Of a DNA stretch of 64,000 nt, positions 30,261 to 38,018 are shown piece after piece; the first letter of the stretch is position 1; every line of letters starts with the position of its first letter. The notes beneath the pieces are model-generated. The model was not told the DNA's origin, made no database searches, and saw only the letters and a list, made by a program, of their open reading frames with translations. The DNA lies in the NCBI RefSeq assembly GCF_041438805.1, contig NZ_CP109190.1, positions 3,286,001 through 3,350,000 of the forward strand, given 5' to 3'. Position numbers and translations under genes: made by a program. The DNA is from Streptomyces sp. NBC_01707 (GTDB lineage: Bacteria; Actinomycetota; Actinomycetes; Streptomycetales; Streptomycetaceae).

Positions 30261-30924
30261 ACGCTTCTGCGTTCTTCAGGGGAGCGGCGTCTGCGGGCTG
30301 CCGGATCGGCAGGTCGATGCGGTGGATTCCGGGCCGGTTACGACCCCCCACTTTCAGCTGCTGACGGACCGGAATACCCCACCTCTCCAGCACCGCCCGG
30401 AAGGCCCCCACATCGAGGTCTGTATGGAAGCCGTGAGCGTGCGCGTGGGCGAGGAGATCGGAGAGGTGAACACCGTTACTGTCGGCGATCCGACTGCGTA
30501 TCCAGTCGATGGTGGCCGCGTACACCTCCTCGGGGGTGGCTGCGGGCGGCTGATCGTGGTCCGGTTCGGCGCGCTCGGGGGCGTCACGCTGCTCGATCCT
30601 CCGGGCAACGCGTTCGAGGTACTCGCGGGGGATGAACAGGGCGACCGCTGTCGCCCACGCCACGGCGATCACTACGGCTGCCCAGCCGCCGTAGTGGATG
30701 GCGGCGTACAGCGTGATCCCGTGGACCACCCAAGGCGCCTTCCAGCCAGCGCGGTCAGTGAGCCATCTGGCCGGCCCGCACACGCCCGTGAACAGCGCGC
30801 CGAGGAGGCCGACCTCCTCCTCGGTCTTGTCGGCCTCGACCCCCTCGCCACCGTCGACGAGAGGAGCCTCGAGCCCGTCGCCGTCGGCGGGGTCGGGGAC
30901 CGAGCGGAGGGGGGCGGCGCTCAT
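30235..30924 (-). CDS. Membrane protein of the spread module with C-terminal winged-helix-like part
   Basis: 229 residues from the ATG at 30924, which overlaps the stop of the upstream gene (ATGA). After an acidic N-terminus, two membrane helices follow (WVVHGITLYAAIHYGGWAAV, VVIAVAWATAVALFIP). The C-terminal half, TPEEVYAATIDWIRSRIADS and later GAFRAVLERWGIPVRQQLKV, looks like the small winged-helix domain seen in plasmid-encoded actinobacterial membrane proteins. It shares a five-gene minus-strand chain with SpdB-like and NERD proteins, which argues for a role in intramycelial spread of the element. Confidence 0.7.
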   Translation of the reverse strand: MSAAPLRSVPDPADGDGLEAPLVDGGEGVEADKTEEEVGLLGALFTGVCGPARWLTDRAGWKAPWVVHGITLYAAIHYGGWAAVVIAVAWATAVALFIPREYLERVARRIEQRDAPERAEPDHDQPPAATPEEVYAATIDWIRSRIADSNGVHLSDLLAHAHAHGFHTDLDVGAFRAVLERWGIPVRQQLKVGGRNRPGIHRIDLPIRQPADAAPLKNAEASTSLNYLP

Positions 30925-31322
30925 GCGAGCCCTCGCATGATCACGGCGATCTTCGTGGCGACGATGGCGAACCCGCCGCCCGCACCGGACGCGACGTACC
31001 AGAACACGATGCCGAGCATGGACACGCCACGGGTGGTCAGCTTCTTGTAGAGGATGATGATCAGCAGCGTGAGTGCGAGGCTCGCCATGGTGTAGCCAGG
31101 GAACACGCTGGTGAACATGCCGATCCCATCGCGCACGAGGCTCGACACCATGTCGAAGGGCGGGCCAGCCGCGTTGTAGGCGGCCCCGGCGATCATCGAC
31201 AGGACCAGGCAGACACCCCAGCCGAGGGGCTTCATCTTGCCGCCGCTGCTGGTGCCGAACCACAGGAGTGCGGTCAGGGCACCGGCGAGTCCGACGGCGC
31301 CGAGGGCGGGGAGGAAGTCCAT
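30921..31322 (-). CDS. SpdB-like small multi-pass membrane protein
   Basis: 133 residues with four hydrophobic helices (ALGAVGLAGALTALLWFG, GWGVCLVLSMIAGAAYNAAG, YTMASLALTLLIIILYKKL, LGIVFWYVASGAGGGFAIVA). Small glycine-rich four-helix proteins overlapping other membrane genes are typical of the spd (plasmid spread) loci of Streptomyces plasmids. The identification rests on topology and neighbourhood, not on a specific motif. Confidence 0.7.
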   Translation of the reverse strand: MDFLPALGAVGLAGALTALLWFGTSSGGKMKPLGWGVCLVLSMIAGAAYNAAGPPFDMVSSLVRDGIGMFTSVFPGYTMASLALTLLIIILYKKLTTRGVSMLGIVFWYVASGAGGGFAIVATKIAVIMRGLA

Positions 31323-31355
31323 GCTTCGCGTTCCTTTCCGGGATCGGGGTGGCGG

Positions 31356-32108
31356 TCAGGCCGGGTTGCCATGCAGCAGGACGCCGACGATCACTGAGAC
31401 CAGCGGCACCCGGGCGGCAAGCGCGAGGGGCGGCAGCCAGTTGCGGGTGCGTTGGTCGAAGCACCAGATGGCGACGGCGACTCCGTACCAGACGCACACG
31501 TAGAAATCGGTCCACGAGTCGTACGTCGCCGCCAAGTAGGCGGTCTCTGCGGTGAAGAACTGCGGGATGCCGAGCCCGAACCCGAGGGCCAAGGCGCTGC
31601 CGTTGTAGAGGCCGTGACGGGTCGGCGGTGACATCCCATTCCACGCCTCGGCCAACGACTTCTTGGGCGACTTGCCGCGGTTGTACGTCGGGCGGCTGTA
31701 GACCCTTTTGCCGGAGCCGCTCATGCTCCAGCCGCGCCGGATCCGGGCCGGGACCTTGCCTCCGCCCGTCTCGTCTTCCTCTTCCTCGTCGTCCTCGTCG
31801 TCTTCCATGTCCTCAGGCACGGGGAGCTGCGTGTCGCAGTCCTCGCACCAATAGGCGACGAGCTGGCCGGTGAGGCTGGCGTGGACCGCGTGCGGGTGCT
31901 CGCACGGCTCCTCTTCGGGGGCCTGCTTGTCCAGGTCGACGACGTCGCGCTTCGGCTCCCACCAGTTCGGCAGCCGTCCGCCACCGCGTACCGGCTGGGC
32001 CGGGATGGTCACCACCGGGCCTGTGCCGGTCTCGTCGGTGTCGTCGGGTTCGGTCACGGTCGTCGAGCTGTTGAGCCGCTGGATCAGGGCGCGGGGGCGG
32101 AGGTCCAT
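31356..32108 (-). CDS. Zinc-ribbon membrane protein of the spread module
   Basis: 250 residues. The cytoplasmic N-terminal part has a cysteine/histidine-rich segment (PCEHPHAVHASLTGQ followed by YWCEDCDTQLPVPED) that could bind zinc, then a long acidic run (EDDEDDEEEEDE), a basic stretch, and three hydrophobic helices at the C-terminus (GLYNGSALALGFGLGI, YVCVWYGVAVAIWCF, ALAARVPLVSVIVGVLL). No known family. It lies 4 bases from the NERD gene and is surely co-transcribed with it. Confidence 0.7.
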   Translation of the reverse strand: MDLRPRALIQRLNSSTTVTEPDDTDETGTGPVVTIPAQPVRGGGRLPNWWEPKRDVVDLDKQAPEEEPCEHPHAVHASLTGQLVAYWCEDCDTQLPVPEDMEDDEDDEEEEDETGGGKVPARIRRGWSMSGSGKRVYSRPTYNRGKSPKKSLAEAWNGMSPPTRHGLYNGSALALGFGLGIPQFFTAETAYLAATYDSWTDFYVCVWYGVAVAIWCFDQRTRNWLPPLALAARVPLVSVIVGVLLHGNPA

Positions 32109-32112
32109 CGGG

Positions 32113-32766
32113 TCACTTCCTTGGGAAGAGGTGGGCGGCGCGCTGGCCGGGGTGCTCCCCCACTGCGCGGTGACGGCGGGCCAGGGAGCGCAGGACGGGC
32201 ACCGTGCGGTCGGCGGGGACGATGCGGATGCCGTCGAGCACCAGCTCGCCGCCGACGAGCGGGGCGCCGTCCATGGAGACGAGGGGGATCACGGGGCAGC
32301 CGAGGACGCGGGCGACGGTCCGGGCTTCGTGGCGGATGCCGTTCAGCCGCCGGGTGACGTCGCGGTTGCCGTGCATGAGCCGGCCGGACTCGACCTTGAG
32401 CGGCCAACGGGCCGACCACTTCTTGCTGTCGAGGACGATCACGACACCGTGCGGGCTCACCAGCAGGTGGTCGACGTTCGCGTTGCCGGTCGGCAGTGCG
32501 CGGTCGTGGAGGACCGTCCAGCCCTCGCGGGCGAGCGGCTTGAGGCGGGCCGCGGTGGCTTTCTCCCCTGCCGCCCCGGCGGCCCACTGGTTCGCCTGTC
32601 GACCGCGTGCGGTCTGGATGCCGATCAGGTCGGCGAGGCGGACCAGTGGACTGCGGAGGCGGCGGGCTCGGGCTGCGGCTGAGGACCCGGCGCCGGGCCG
32701 CCGCCGTAAGTGCTGGAGGTACCAGGCGACGGCAGCGGCCACGACGACGACGTGAGCGAGAGTCAC
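32113..32766 (-). CDS. NERD-domain (nuclease-related) protein
   Basis: 217 residues from the GTG at 32766, overlapping the upstream stop (GTGA). After an N-terminal membrane helix (LAHVVVVAAAVAWYLQHL) and a basic linker comes a NERD domain: AAGAAGEKATAARLKPLA, then NVDHLLVSPHGVVIVLDSKK and the following W-x-A-R-W, which together match the family's restriction-endonuclease-like core (D and D-x-K). Predicted to be a membrane-tethered nuclease-like protein. In streptomycete plasmids and ICEs such genes sit in the spread cluster; whether it cuts DNA is not shown. Confidence 0.85.
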   Translation of the reverse strand: MTLAHVVVVAAAVAWYLQHLRRRPGAGSSAAARARRLRSPLVRLADLIGIQTARGRQANQWAAGAAGEKATAARLKPLAREGWTVLHDRALPTGNANVDHLLVSPHGVVIVLDSKKWSARWPLKVESGRLMHGNRDVTRRLNGIRHEARTVARVLGCPVIPLVSMDGAPLVGGELVLDGIRIVPADRTVPVLRSLARRHRAVGEHPGQRAAHLFPRK

Positions 32767-33740
32767 GATGCCTTCCGGGACGGGTCGACGCGCAGCGCGG
32801 TGCGCCGCACGGTGTCGGCGAGGTTCGGCCGGTCGGGGTGACCCGCCTCCTTGACCGCGGTGACGAGGTCGGCGTCGCTGACCTTCGGGTTGTGGGCGAT
32901 GACCTCGCGGACGATCGCGGCGATCGACTGGCGGTCGATCTCCGTGACCGTCGGGACGGGCGCCTTCTGCTCGTCGCCGCCCTGGCCGGCCGCGGGGGGG
33001 ACCGGAGCGGACGGGGCGGGCTCGGGCGCCTGCTCGGCCGGAGGGAGACTCGTCGTCTGGGCGCTGGCCAGGATCGCCCCGGCAGCCTGGTACTCGACGC
33101 CCCCAACCGCCCGCTGGTACGCGGCCCGACGGTTGAGGCGCAGCAGACGGCCGGACAACAGCTCGCGGCTGGCCAGCTTCTGCTCCTGCTGGGTGACCCA
33201 GTGCGCGACACCCTCGTCGAGCGGGACGGCGTGGTGCCGGATCAGCAGCGCCCACAGGCCCTTGGACAGCAGATCGATGCAGGCGCCGAAGCCACCGGCC
33301 CACGGCTGGTTCAGCGTGAAGCCGTACGTGAAGACGGCACCCATGCTGAGCAAGAGGAAGAACCATCCGGCGATCCGGGCGGCTTTGCCGCGCTCCGGGT
33401 CGATGCGGTCAAGCCATTCGAAGGCCATCGCGGTGACCCAAGCCGCGGTGAATAGGCCGCCCGCGCCGTACGCGACGACGTCAGGCACGATCGCGGAGAG
33501 CAGCCCTCCGAGGCTGGCGGTCGTCGCCACGATGGCCATTCCGGTGACGCCGACGATCACGCCGGTCGCGCCGCGCAGGATCATCTCGTCCCACTCACGG
33601 GGCGGTACCGGCTCCCACGCGTCGTAGGCCACGTTCCGGGTCGAGGGGACACCGTCAATGACGGTCGTCTCCTCCCGATGGCGGGTGACCTTGCGGTACT
33701 TCACTCCTGGGGTGCGCGGCTGCTCGGTGGCCTCGTCCAT
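32763..33740 (-). CDS. SpdB/DUF2637-like membrane protein with C-terminal HTH-like region
   Basis: 325 residues from the ATG at 33740. Four membrane helices lie between residues 60 and 170 (GVIVGVTGMAIVATTASLGG, VVAYGAGGLFTAAWVTAMAF, IAGWFFLLLSMGAVFTYGF, ACIDLLSKGLWALLI), followed by a cytoplasmic helical part, a proline/alanine linker and a last segment IDRQSIAAIVREVIAHNPKV that resembles the helix-turn-helix end of DUF2637/SpdB proteins. These plasmid-encoded proteins help spread plasmid DNA across septa after TraB-mediated transfer. The first gene of the closely packed minus-strand chain leading to 29134. Confidence 0.7.
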   Translation of the reverse strand: MDEATEQPRTPGVKYRKVTRHREETTVIDGVPSTRNVAYDAWEPVPPREWDEMILRGATGVIVGVTGMAIVATTASLGGLLSAIVPDVVAYGAGGLFTAAWVTAMAFEWLDRIDPERGKAARIAGWFFLLLSMGAVFTYGFTLNQPWAGGFGACIDLLSKGLWALLIRHHAVPLDEGVAHWVTQQEQKLASRELLSGRLLRLNRRAAYQRAVGGVEYQAAGAILASAQTTSLPPAEQAPEPAPSAPVPPAAGQGGDEQKAPVPTVTEIDRQSIAAIVREVIAHNPKVSDADLVTAVKEAGHPDRPNLADTVRRTALRVDPSRKAS

Positions 33741-33823
33741 CGCACTTGCCTCTCTGTGGGGCGATACAGGGATGGCGGACCCGCCCCCGAGGACAAGGGG
33801 GCGGGCCGGCCGGTGTGCCGCCG

Positions 33824-34033
33824 TCAGCCGTGCCGGGCACGCTCGCGACGGCGATCTTCGTCCTCCCACGCCTGACCGGCGCGGGCGGCCTTGCGGACAT
33901 CACGGGCTCGGGACGCCCGGTCTTTGTCCTTCTTCTTGCGGTCCGCCTTTTCGCTGGCGGACTCGCGACCCGCGTACCTCGTCTCCGCGAGCTGGCGGTC
34001 GTTGCCGCCGGTGAGCCATCCGAAGCCCTTCAT
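33824..34033 (-). CDS. Small charged protein
   Basis: 69 residues, MKGFGWLTGGNDRQLAETRY then an extremely charged helix of lysine, arginine and aspartate. No known domain. It overlaps the next upstream gene by four bases, so it belongs to the same operon. Its high charge would suit nucleic-acid or protein binding, but nothing more can be said. Confidence 0.6.
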   Translation of the reverse strand: MKGFGWLTGGNDRQLAETRYAGRESASEKADRKKKDKDRASRARDVRKAARAGQAWEDEDRRRERARHG

Positions 34034-34191
34034 GCGCGTCGCCCCCTCGGAGCTCCGGCGGCCTCGTTGCCGCGGGCCTTCGCCAAGCCGGTGGCGATCC
34101 GGGCATCCGAGGCGCGCTCAGCACGCTCGGTCGGGGTGCCGTAGTCCTTCTTCGCCTGGGCGAGGAGTTCGGCAGCGGTCTCGTTCGCCAT
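34030..34191 (-). CDS. Small hypothetical protein
   Basis: 53 residues from the ATG at 34191 (MANETAAELLAQAKKDYGTP), helical, with a basic tail. Start and stop overlap both neighbours (TGATG upstream, ATGA downstream), which is the main support for it being a gene. Confidence 0.6.
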   Translation of the reverse strand: MANETAAELLAQAKKDYGTPTERAERASDARIATGLAKARGNEAAGAPRGRRA

Positions 34192-34559
34192 CAGGCGTGT
34201 CCCCCCGCCTGAAGCGCGCGCGTCTGCTCGCTGTCCTCGCTGCGCCAGTCGAAGCCGCAGGCCGTGGCGGCCTTCAGCAGCAGCAGCGCGAACTCGCCAC
34301 GGGTGATCCCTGCCGGGGCCTCCGGCGCTTCGGCGAGCGCAGCCCGGGACATCTGGGCCGCCCCAACGAACATCGGACGGTCGGACAGCTTGTACGCCTC
34401 CGCGCTGACGCACACCAGGAGCGAATGCGGCTCCAGGACGTCGGACGGGTCCTTGGTGGTGAAGTGAGCGGCGACCATGGCCAGCACGCGGCCGGCCGTC
34501 ACCCTCGGGTCTTCGGCCTGGGCGGGGGTACTCCCCGCGGCCCGGTCAGTAGAGTTCAC
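34191..34559 (-). CDS. Hypothetical plasmid-type protein, first gene of the leftward operon
   Basis: 122 residues from a GTG at 34559 with AGGAG eight bases upstream. Mostly helical (VTAGRVLAMVAAHFTTKDPS, LLVCVSAEAYKLSDRPMFVG, EFALLLLKAATACGFDW), without a recognised domain. It is the first gene after the divergent control region at 34600-34790, so its expression is probably set by the regulator encoded at 34793 on the other strand. Confidence 0.65.
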   Translation of the reverse strand: MNSTDRAAGSTPAQAEDPRVTAGRVLAMVAAHFTTKDPSDVLEPHSLLVCVSAEAYKLSDRPMFVGAAQMSRAALAEAPEAPAGITRGEFALLLLKAATACGFDWRSEDSEQTRALQAGGHA

Positions 34560-34602
34560 TGCGTCAGCTCCTGTTAGTGGCAGGTGTCTGGCGTCCCGGC
34601 CC

Positions 34603-34696
34603 GTGTGCAACCACGGATCGGGGTTGAGGCGGTGCCCGGTGTGCAACCACCGGGCACCGCCGCTTTCAGCAGCCCCGACCGCGTGTGCAACCACGG
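34603..34696. repeat. Three GTGTGCAACCAC direct repeats and a 10-bp inverted repeat
   Basis: GTGTGCAACCAC occurs at 34603, 34639 and 34683, the outer copies extended to GTGTGCAACCACGG. The middle copy is set inside a perfect inverted repeat, GGTGCCCGGT (34631-34640) and ACCGGGCACC (34649-34658). They fill the space between divergent genes and are probably binding sites of a regulator or transfer protein. Confidence 0.75.
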
Positions 34697-34730
34697 CGGT
34701 TGGGGCTTTCTGTTGAGCAACTGGGGTTGC

Positions 34731-34766
34731 TTGCCTGAATGTACGGGATCCCATACATTCAGGCAA
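34731..34766. promoter_or_regulatory. 36-bp near-perfect palindrome upstream of the HTH gene
   Basis: TTGCCTGAATGTA (34731-34743) is the exact complement of TACATTCAGGCAA (34754-34766), and the ten bases between contain GGGATCCC, also palindromic; only the pair at 34744/34753 fails to match. It ends 26 bases before the start of the HTH gene, a position that suits an operator for autoregulation. Confidence 0.8.
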
Positions 34767-34792
34767 CCGGCAACCCGGAGAAAAGGGACGGG

Positions 34793-35122
34793 ATGGCCGA
34801 AGAAGAGGCGGTACAGGAGGAGGCTCGACGGGTGTTTGAGGCACTGGATGAGCTCGTGACGATGGACGATCCGGAGGCTCAAGCCCGAGCGATCACACGG
34901 GTATTGAAGGACCAACCGGATCGGAACAAGCGGCTCAAGAAGATCCGCCAGGACTACGTCAAAGCCCAGCGAGCCGCCAAAGTCCCCTATCGGAAGATCG
35001 CTGATGCGCTGGGCGTGTCGCTCGCTACCGTGCAGGCCATCGAGAGCGGCTACTCCGGGTCGGGCAAGGACCGCCCCAAGTCGACCAGGAAGAAGGCCAA
35101 TAACGGAGACGCAGCCGAGTAG
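34793..35122 (+). CDS. Small helix-turn-helix regulator
   Basis: 109 residues from the ATG at 34793 (AAGGGACGGG just upstream); the open frame begins at 34739 inside the palindrome, which is less likely. The N-terminal 60 residues are acidic and helical (VFEALDELVTMDDPEAQARA); the C-terminal part holds a helix-turn-helix, AAKVPYRKIADALGVSLATV followed by QAIESGYSG, and a basic tail. It is divergent from the spread operon across a region rich in repeats and is the obvious candidate to repress both promoters, like Kor regulators of Streptomyces plasmids (inference). Confidence 0.8.
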   Translation: MAEEEAVQEEARRVFEALDELVTMDDPEAQARAITRVLKDQPDRNKRLKKIRQDYVKAQRAAKVPYRKIADALGVSLATVQAIESGYSGSGKDRPKSTRKKANNGDAAE

Positions 35123-35142
35123 GCGCGGTATCGCCTTGCCTC

Positions 35143-35236
35143 GGTAGCGTCCGGCACCTTCCCAGCGTGCGGCCGGGCGGCGTGGACGGCCGCCCGGCCC
35201 GGGATCTCACGCCCGCATTTCGCGCGGGAGCCTACC
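35143..35236 (+). ncRNA. Candidate structured element, copy 1
   Basis: GGTAG (35143) can pair with CTACC (35232-35236) to close a structure with two hairpins inside: an 11-bp stem (35171-35181 with 35189-35199, seven-base loop) and CCCGC (35212) with GCGGG (35224). A copy at 45288-45379 keeps the same layout with a compensated base pair, and a third at 50143 keeps both hairpins. It could be a terminator of the HTH gene or a leader of the small gene at 35350. Confidence 0.45.
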
Positions 35237-35349
35237 TGGCCGCCGCGCCCACGTCCGGGTGACGTGCGTCGGATTCAGCCTCGGTGATCAGGTATGTGCC
35301 CCTATGGTGCGGCCCGCTCTTGCACACCACACAGAGGGGCCGACGCGTC

Positions 35350-35592
35350 ATGACGACAGCACCGGATCAGCAGCCTGCCCAGGTCGGGCAGCCTCCGACG
35401 ATCATCATCAACAACACTTCCAGCTCTTCCGCTTCGGCGTCGGCCGCGGCGGTCGTCGGGGGCTATGGCCGGCTGGGGCGTCGGCGTCAGTCGTTCTGGG
35501 CGCACTTCTGGCTGTTCATGTTCACCGTGGGTATCGGCAACGTTCTGTACGCGATGCACGTGAGCCGCTGGAACAGGGCTCGCGGTCTGTGA
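35350..35592 (+). CDS. Small single-pass membrane protein, copy 1
   Basis: 80 residues from the ATG at 35350. A glutamine- and serine-rich N-terminus (MTTAPDQQPAQVGQPPTIII, then NNTSSSSASASAAA) is followed by GRLGRRRQSFWAHFWLFMFT and VGIGNVLYAMHVSRWNRARG, one hydrophobic helix flanked by basic residues. It is nearly the same as the protein at 50335-50571. A strong hairpin terminator follows. Function unknown. Confidence 0.75.
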   Translation: MTTAPDQQPAQVGQPPTIIINNTSSSSASASAAAVVGGYGRLGRRRQSFWAHFWLFMFTVGIGNVLYAMHVSRWNRARGL

Positions 35593-35611
35593 CGGCGGCC
35601 TGAAACGCCGC

Positions 35612-35648
35612 GAGGCCCTTCCCGTGCTCGAACTACGGGAAGGGCCTC
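35612..35648 (+). terminator. 14-bp perfect hairpin, copy 1
   Basis: GAGGCCCTTCCCGT (35612-35625) pairs with ACGGGAAGGGCCTC (35635-35648) around a nine-base loop, 20 bases after the small membrane gene. The identical hairpin follows the second copy of that gene at 50591. Confidence 0.85.
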
Positions 35649-35744
35649 GCGGCTTTCTGTGGGTCAGCGTAGCTCTGTGACGTCACGCCGATGAGCGGCC
35701 GGATGTGTGCGTCTGGGCTCTTGGCAGCCAGTAGCGTGCGCCGA

Positions 35745-36920
35745 ATGAATAGTGCTTCCCCTCTCTCGCGCACCTTCCGCTTGATCGTCACGGGGGGTGG
35801 GACCGGCGGTCACACATACCCCGCCCTGACTGCGATCCGGACGTTGCGGGGCAGGCTGGCCGCCGAGGGCAGAACGCTCGATGTGCTGTGGATCGGCACG
35901 GCGGATGGCCTGGAGGCGCGGGTCGCCCCAGCTGAGGGCATCGCGTTCACCACGGTCGCTACGGGCAAGATCCGCCGTTCCAGCAACCCGCTGAAGATGG
36001 TCAGTCCGGCGAACGTGCGGGACATGGCCCGGGTGCCGCTTGGTGTGGCGCAGGCTCGGAAGATCATCGCCGATTTCCGGCCGGACGTCGTTCTCGCCAC
36101 CGGCGGGTACGTCGCTGTCCCTGCGGGGCTGGCCGCCCGCCTGTGCCGGCGCCCGCTGGTTCTCCACGAGCAGACTGTGCGCCTGGGCCTGGCCAACCGG
36201 AAGTTGGCGAGCTCGGCGACGAAGATCGCGGTGTCGTCGGAGTCGTCGGTGCCGCTTCTGCCGGAGTCGGTGCGGGGTGCCGCCGTCGTCACTGGTAATC
36301 CGGTCCGCCCGGAGGTGCTGGCGGGGCACGCGGACAAGGCGGTCGAGGTGCTTGGGTTGCGCGGCTTCGACCGGCGCCTCCCGACCGTGTACGTCACCGG
36401 CGGCGCCCAGGGTTCCCAGCAGATCAACGACGTTGTTCGTGACTCGCTGCCGTGGCTGCTGAGCAACGCGAACGTGATCCATCAGTGCGGCCCGTCGAAC
36501 GTCGGAGCCCTGCAACAGCTCGCGACGGTCATGCCTTCGGAGTTGGCCGGACGGTACTACCTCACCGGGTTTGTTGGCCCGGAGCTCCCCGACGTGCTGG
36601 CTCTTGCCGATGTCGTGGTCTCCCGGAGCGGCGCGGGCACGATCGCCGAGCTCACCGCCCTTGGTAAACCGGCGGTGTTCATTCCGCTCGCCTCCTCGGC
36701 CGGGGGCGAGCAGGCGCACAACGCCCGTCACTTGGAGGCGGCCGGGGCCGCTGTGGCTCTGCTCGGCGAGGTCACCGGGGCGAGCCTGCGTGACGCGGTG
36801 GGCCCGCTCCTCACGGACCCCGGTCGGCGGGACGTGATGGCGAAGCGGGCCCGGGGGTACGGGCGACCGGATGCGGCGGACAGGCTTGTGGACGTGATCC
36901 TGTCCGCCGCGTCCGGCTGA
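35745..36920 (+). CDS. MurG-like glycosyltransferase (GT28)
   Basis: 391 residues from the ATG at 35745; a TAGCGT box about ten bases upstream and no ribosome site suggest leaderless translation. The GT28 fold is clear: RLIVTGGGTGGHTYPALTAI at the N-terminus, FRPDVVLATGGYVAVPAGLA, VTGNPVRPEVL, TVYVTGGAQGSQQINDVV, then ADVVVSRSGAGTIAELTALG and GEQAHNARHLEAAGAAVALL, the UDP-GlcNAc-binding half. Housekeeping MurG adds GlcNAc to lipid I in peptidoglycan synthesis and sits in the dcw cluster; this one stands alone on a mobile element, next to transfer-type genes, so it is an accessory copy of unknown acceptor. Confidence 0.88.
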   Translation: MNSASPLSRTFRLIVTGGGTGGHTYPALTAIRTLRGRLAAEGRTLDVLWIGTADGLEARVAPAEGIAFTTVATGKIRRSSNPLKMVSPANVRDMARVPLGVAQARKIIADFRPDVVLATGGYVAVPAGLAARLCRRPLVLHEQTVRLGLANRKLASSATKIAVSSESSVPLLPESVRGAAVVTGNPVRPEVLAGHADKAVEVLGLRGFDRRLPTVYVTGGAQGSQQINDVVRDSLPWLLSNANVIHQCGPSNVGALQQLATVMPSELAGRYYLTGFVGPELPDVLALADVVVSRSGAGTIAELTALGKPAVFIPLASSAGGEQAHNARHLEAAGAAVALLGEVTGASLRDAVGPLLTDPGRRDVMAKRARGYGRPDAADRLVDVILSAASG

Positions 36921-36922
36921 CC

Positions 36923-37462
36923 ATGTCCGGACGGTGTCCGGGCTGGTCACGGGCGTTGTCCGTTATCGGCGGCGTGGCGGTGGCCAGTACGGGATGGCCC
37001 AGGCCGGGCGGTCGCGGCGCGCCGCGGTGGTCTGCTGGGCGACGGGCGCGAGCGCGCGGGCAAGTTCGGCCATCGCGGCGGCGGCCTCAGCGCTGGGGCG
37101 GAGCGCTTCGAGGGTCGCGCGGATCGGGGCGGTCGCTTCGCGGAGGACCTGCATCGCTTCCAGGGTGACGAGGTGGGTGCGCGGGCCGGTCTCTTTCCGC
37201 CGGGCCTGTTCAACGGCGACGGACGCCTCCTGTGGGGTCATCTCGTGGCGCTCGACGAGGCGGGCGATGAGCAGCAGCGCGGCACGTGCGCTGGCCTCCT
37301 CGGGCGTCATAGGCTCGGGTCCCTCCTGCGGGTGTCCGGACGTGTCAGGCTGTCCGTGTCCGGGGCTGTCCGGACGGTGTCCGCGCCGGTCAGTCGGGGT
37401 GTCCGGACAACCTCGGCCCGGGCGGGCAGCGTGTCCGTGGACATGTCCGGATGCTGTCCGGG
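36923..37462 (+). repeat. TGTCCGG(A) repeat clusters A and B
   Basis: The word TGTCCGG or TGTCCG recurs about three times at 36923-36960 and about eight times at 37323-37462, always on the plus strand, often extended to TGTCCGGA or GTGTCCGG. The clusters flank the small MTPEEA gene. The same pattern recurs at 50666-50705, 51527-51655, 54541-54690 and 58062-58180. Confidence 0.8.
36963..37310 (-). CDS. MTPEEA small helical protein, intact copy
   Basis: 115 residues from the ATG at 37310. A helical N-terminal part (MTPEEASARAALLLIARLVE, EMTPQEASVAVEQARRKE) is followed by an alanine-rich coiled segment (EATAPIRATLEALRPSAEAA) and a basic proline-rich end. No domain is recognised. A frameshifted second copy lies at 51140-51501. 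Both are framed by TGTCCGG repeats, so the gene travels with them. Confidence 0.7.
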   Translation of the reverse strand: MTPEEASARAALLLIARLVERHEMTPQEASVAVEQARRKETGPRTHLVTLEAMQVLREATAPIRATLEALRPSAEAAAAMAELARALAPVAQQTTAARRDRPAWAIPYWPPPRRR

Positions 37463-37466
37463 ACGA

Positions 37467-37658
37467 TCACGACGCGGCTGCCGGGGCGTAGCCGGCCGGG
37501 TGGGTGGGCTTCCCCCGGGGCGCTTCGGGGCAGTTCACGGTTCGGCAGCCCTCTTCGATGTACGGGACATGGACGCAGCGGGCCCAGTTGTACTGCGGGT
37601 CCTGGTCGAGCTGCGGAGCGCGGCGCACCGGATGGGTCAGGCGCTTGTGCCAGCCCAC
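37467..37658 (-). CDS. Small cysteine-containing protein
   Basis: 63 residues from a GTG at 37658 with an AGGA nearby. The segment YNWARCVHVPYIEEGCRTVN followed by CPEAP has three cysteines, perhaps binding a metal. No family recognised, and no copy is found in the right-hand duplicate, so it is the last backbone-like gene before the cargo. Confidence 0.5.
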   Translation of the reverse strand: MGWHKRLTHPVRRAPQLDQDPQYNWARCVHVPYIEEGCRTVNCPEAPRGKPTHPAGYAPAAAS

Positions 37659-37662
37659 CGGC

Positions 37663-38018
37663 TCATCCTGTACTTCGGGCTCCCGTCGAACGTCTCTGAC
37701 CGCTCACCGTGTCGGCGAGCGGTCAGACTTCTGGGGCGAGCCATGAGCCTGATCACCAACTCCCCCGCGCCGTGGGCATGAGGCCCTTACGACGTGGAGA
37801 CGATCTCCGTGATCAGGCTGCGGATGCGCGATTCGATCACGTCGCGGAGCAGGCGGACGGGTGCCCTACAGCTGCCGCGCGGTGTGCAGGGATTCATGCT
37901 CGAAGGCGCTGTGCCTGAGGCTTCTTGCCAGCCGTGTCGGCGCACTCAGCTGAGGCTGGTCCTCGCAGGCCTGCGGCAATCCGAAGAGCCCGATCCCGTC
38001 AGTACATGTGGCAACGGT
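37663..38018. other. 356-base gap, no gene seen
   Basis: Only short frames without ribosome sites. It is the left edge of the cargo block, and the join to backbone sequence probably lies here. Confidence 0.45.

Larger units (their letters stand above)
35171..35650. repeat. Left copy of the duplicated backbone segment
   Basis: This stretch (hairpins, leader, small membrane gene, terminator) recurs in imperfect direct repeat at 50143-50629. A second block of the same duplication follows in both places: 36923-37462 here and 51180-51655 there. The MurG-like gene at 35745-36920 has no counterpart in the right copy. Confidence 0.85.

Noticed and set aside
34603..34696. Possible CRISPR array (three spaced repeats)
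   Set aside because: Repeats are only 12-14 bases, spacing is uneven, copies are few and no cas gene is near.
34739..34792. Upstream ATG of the HTH gene
   Set aside because: It lies inside the 36-bp palindrome and lacks a ribosome site; the ATG at 34793 is better placed.
37787..37897. 37-codon minus frame ending LLRDVIESRIRSLITEIV
   Set aside because: Looks slightly protein-like but has no ribosome site and no known relative by eye.
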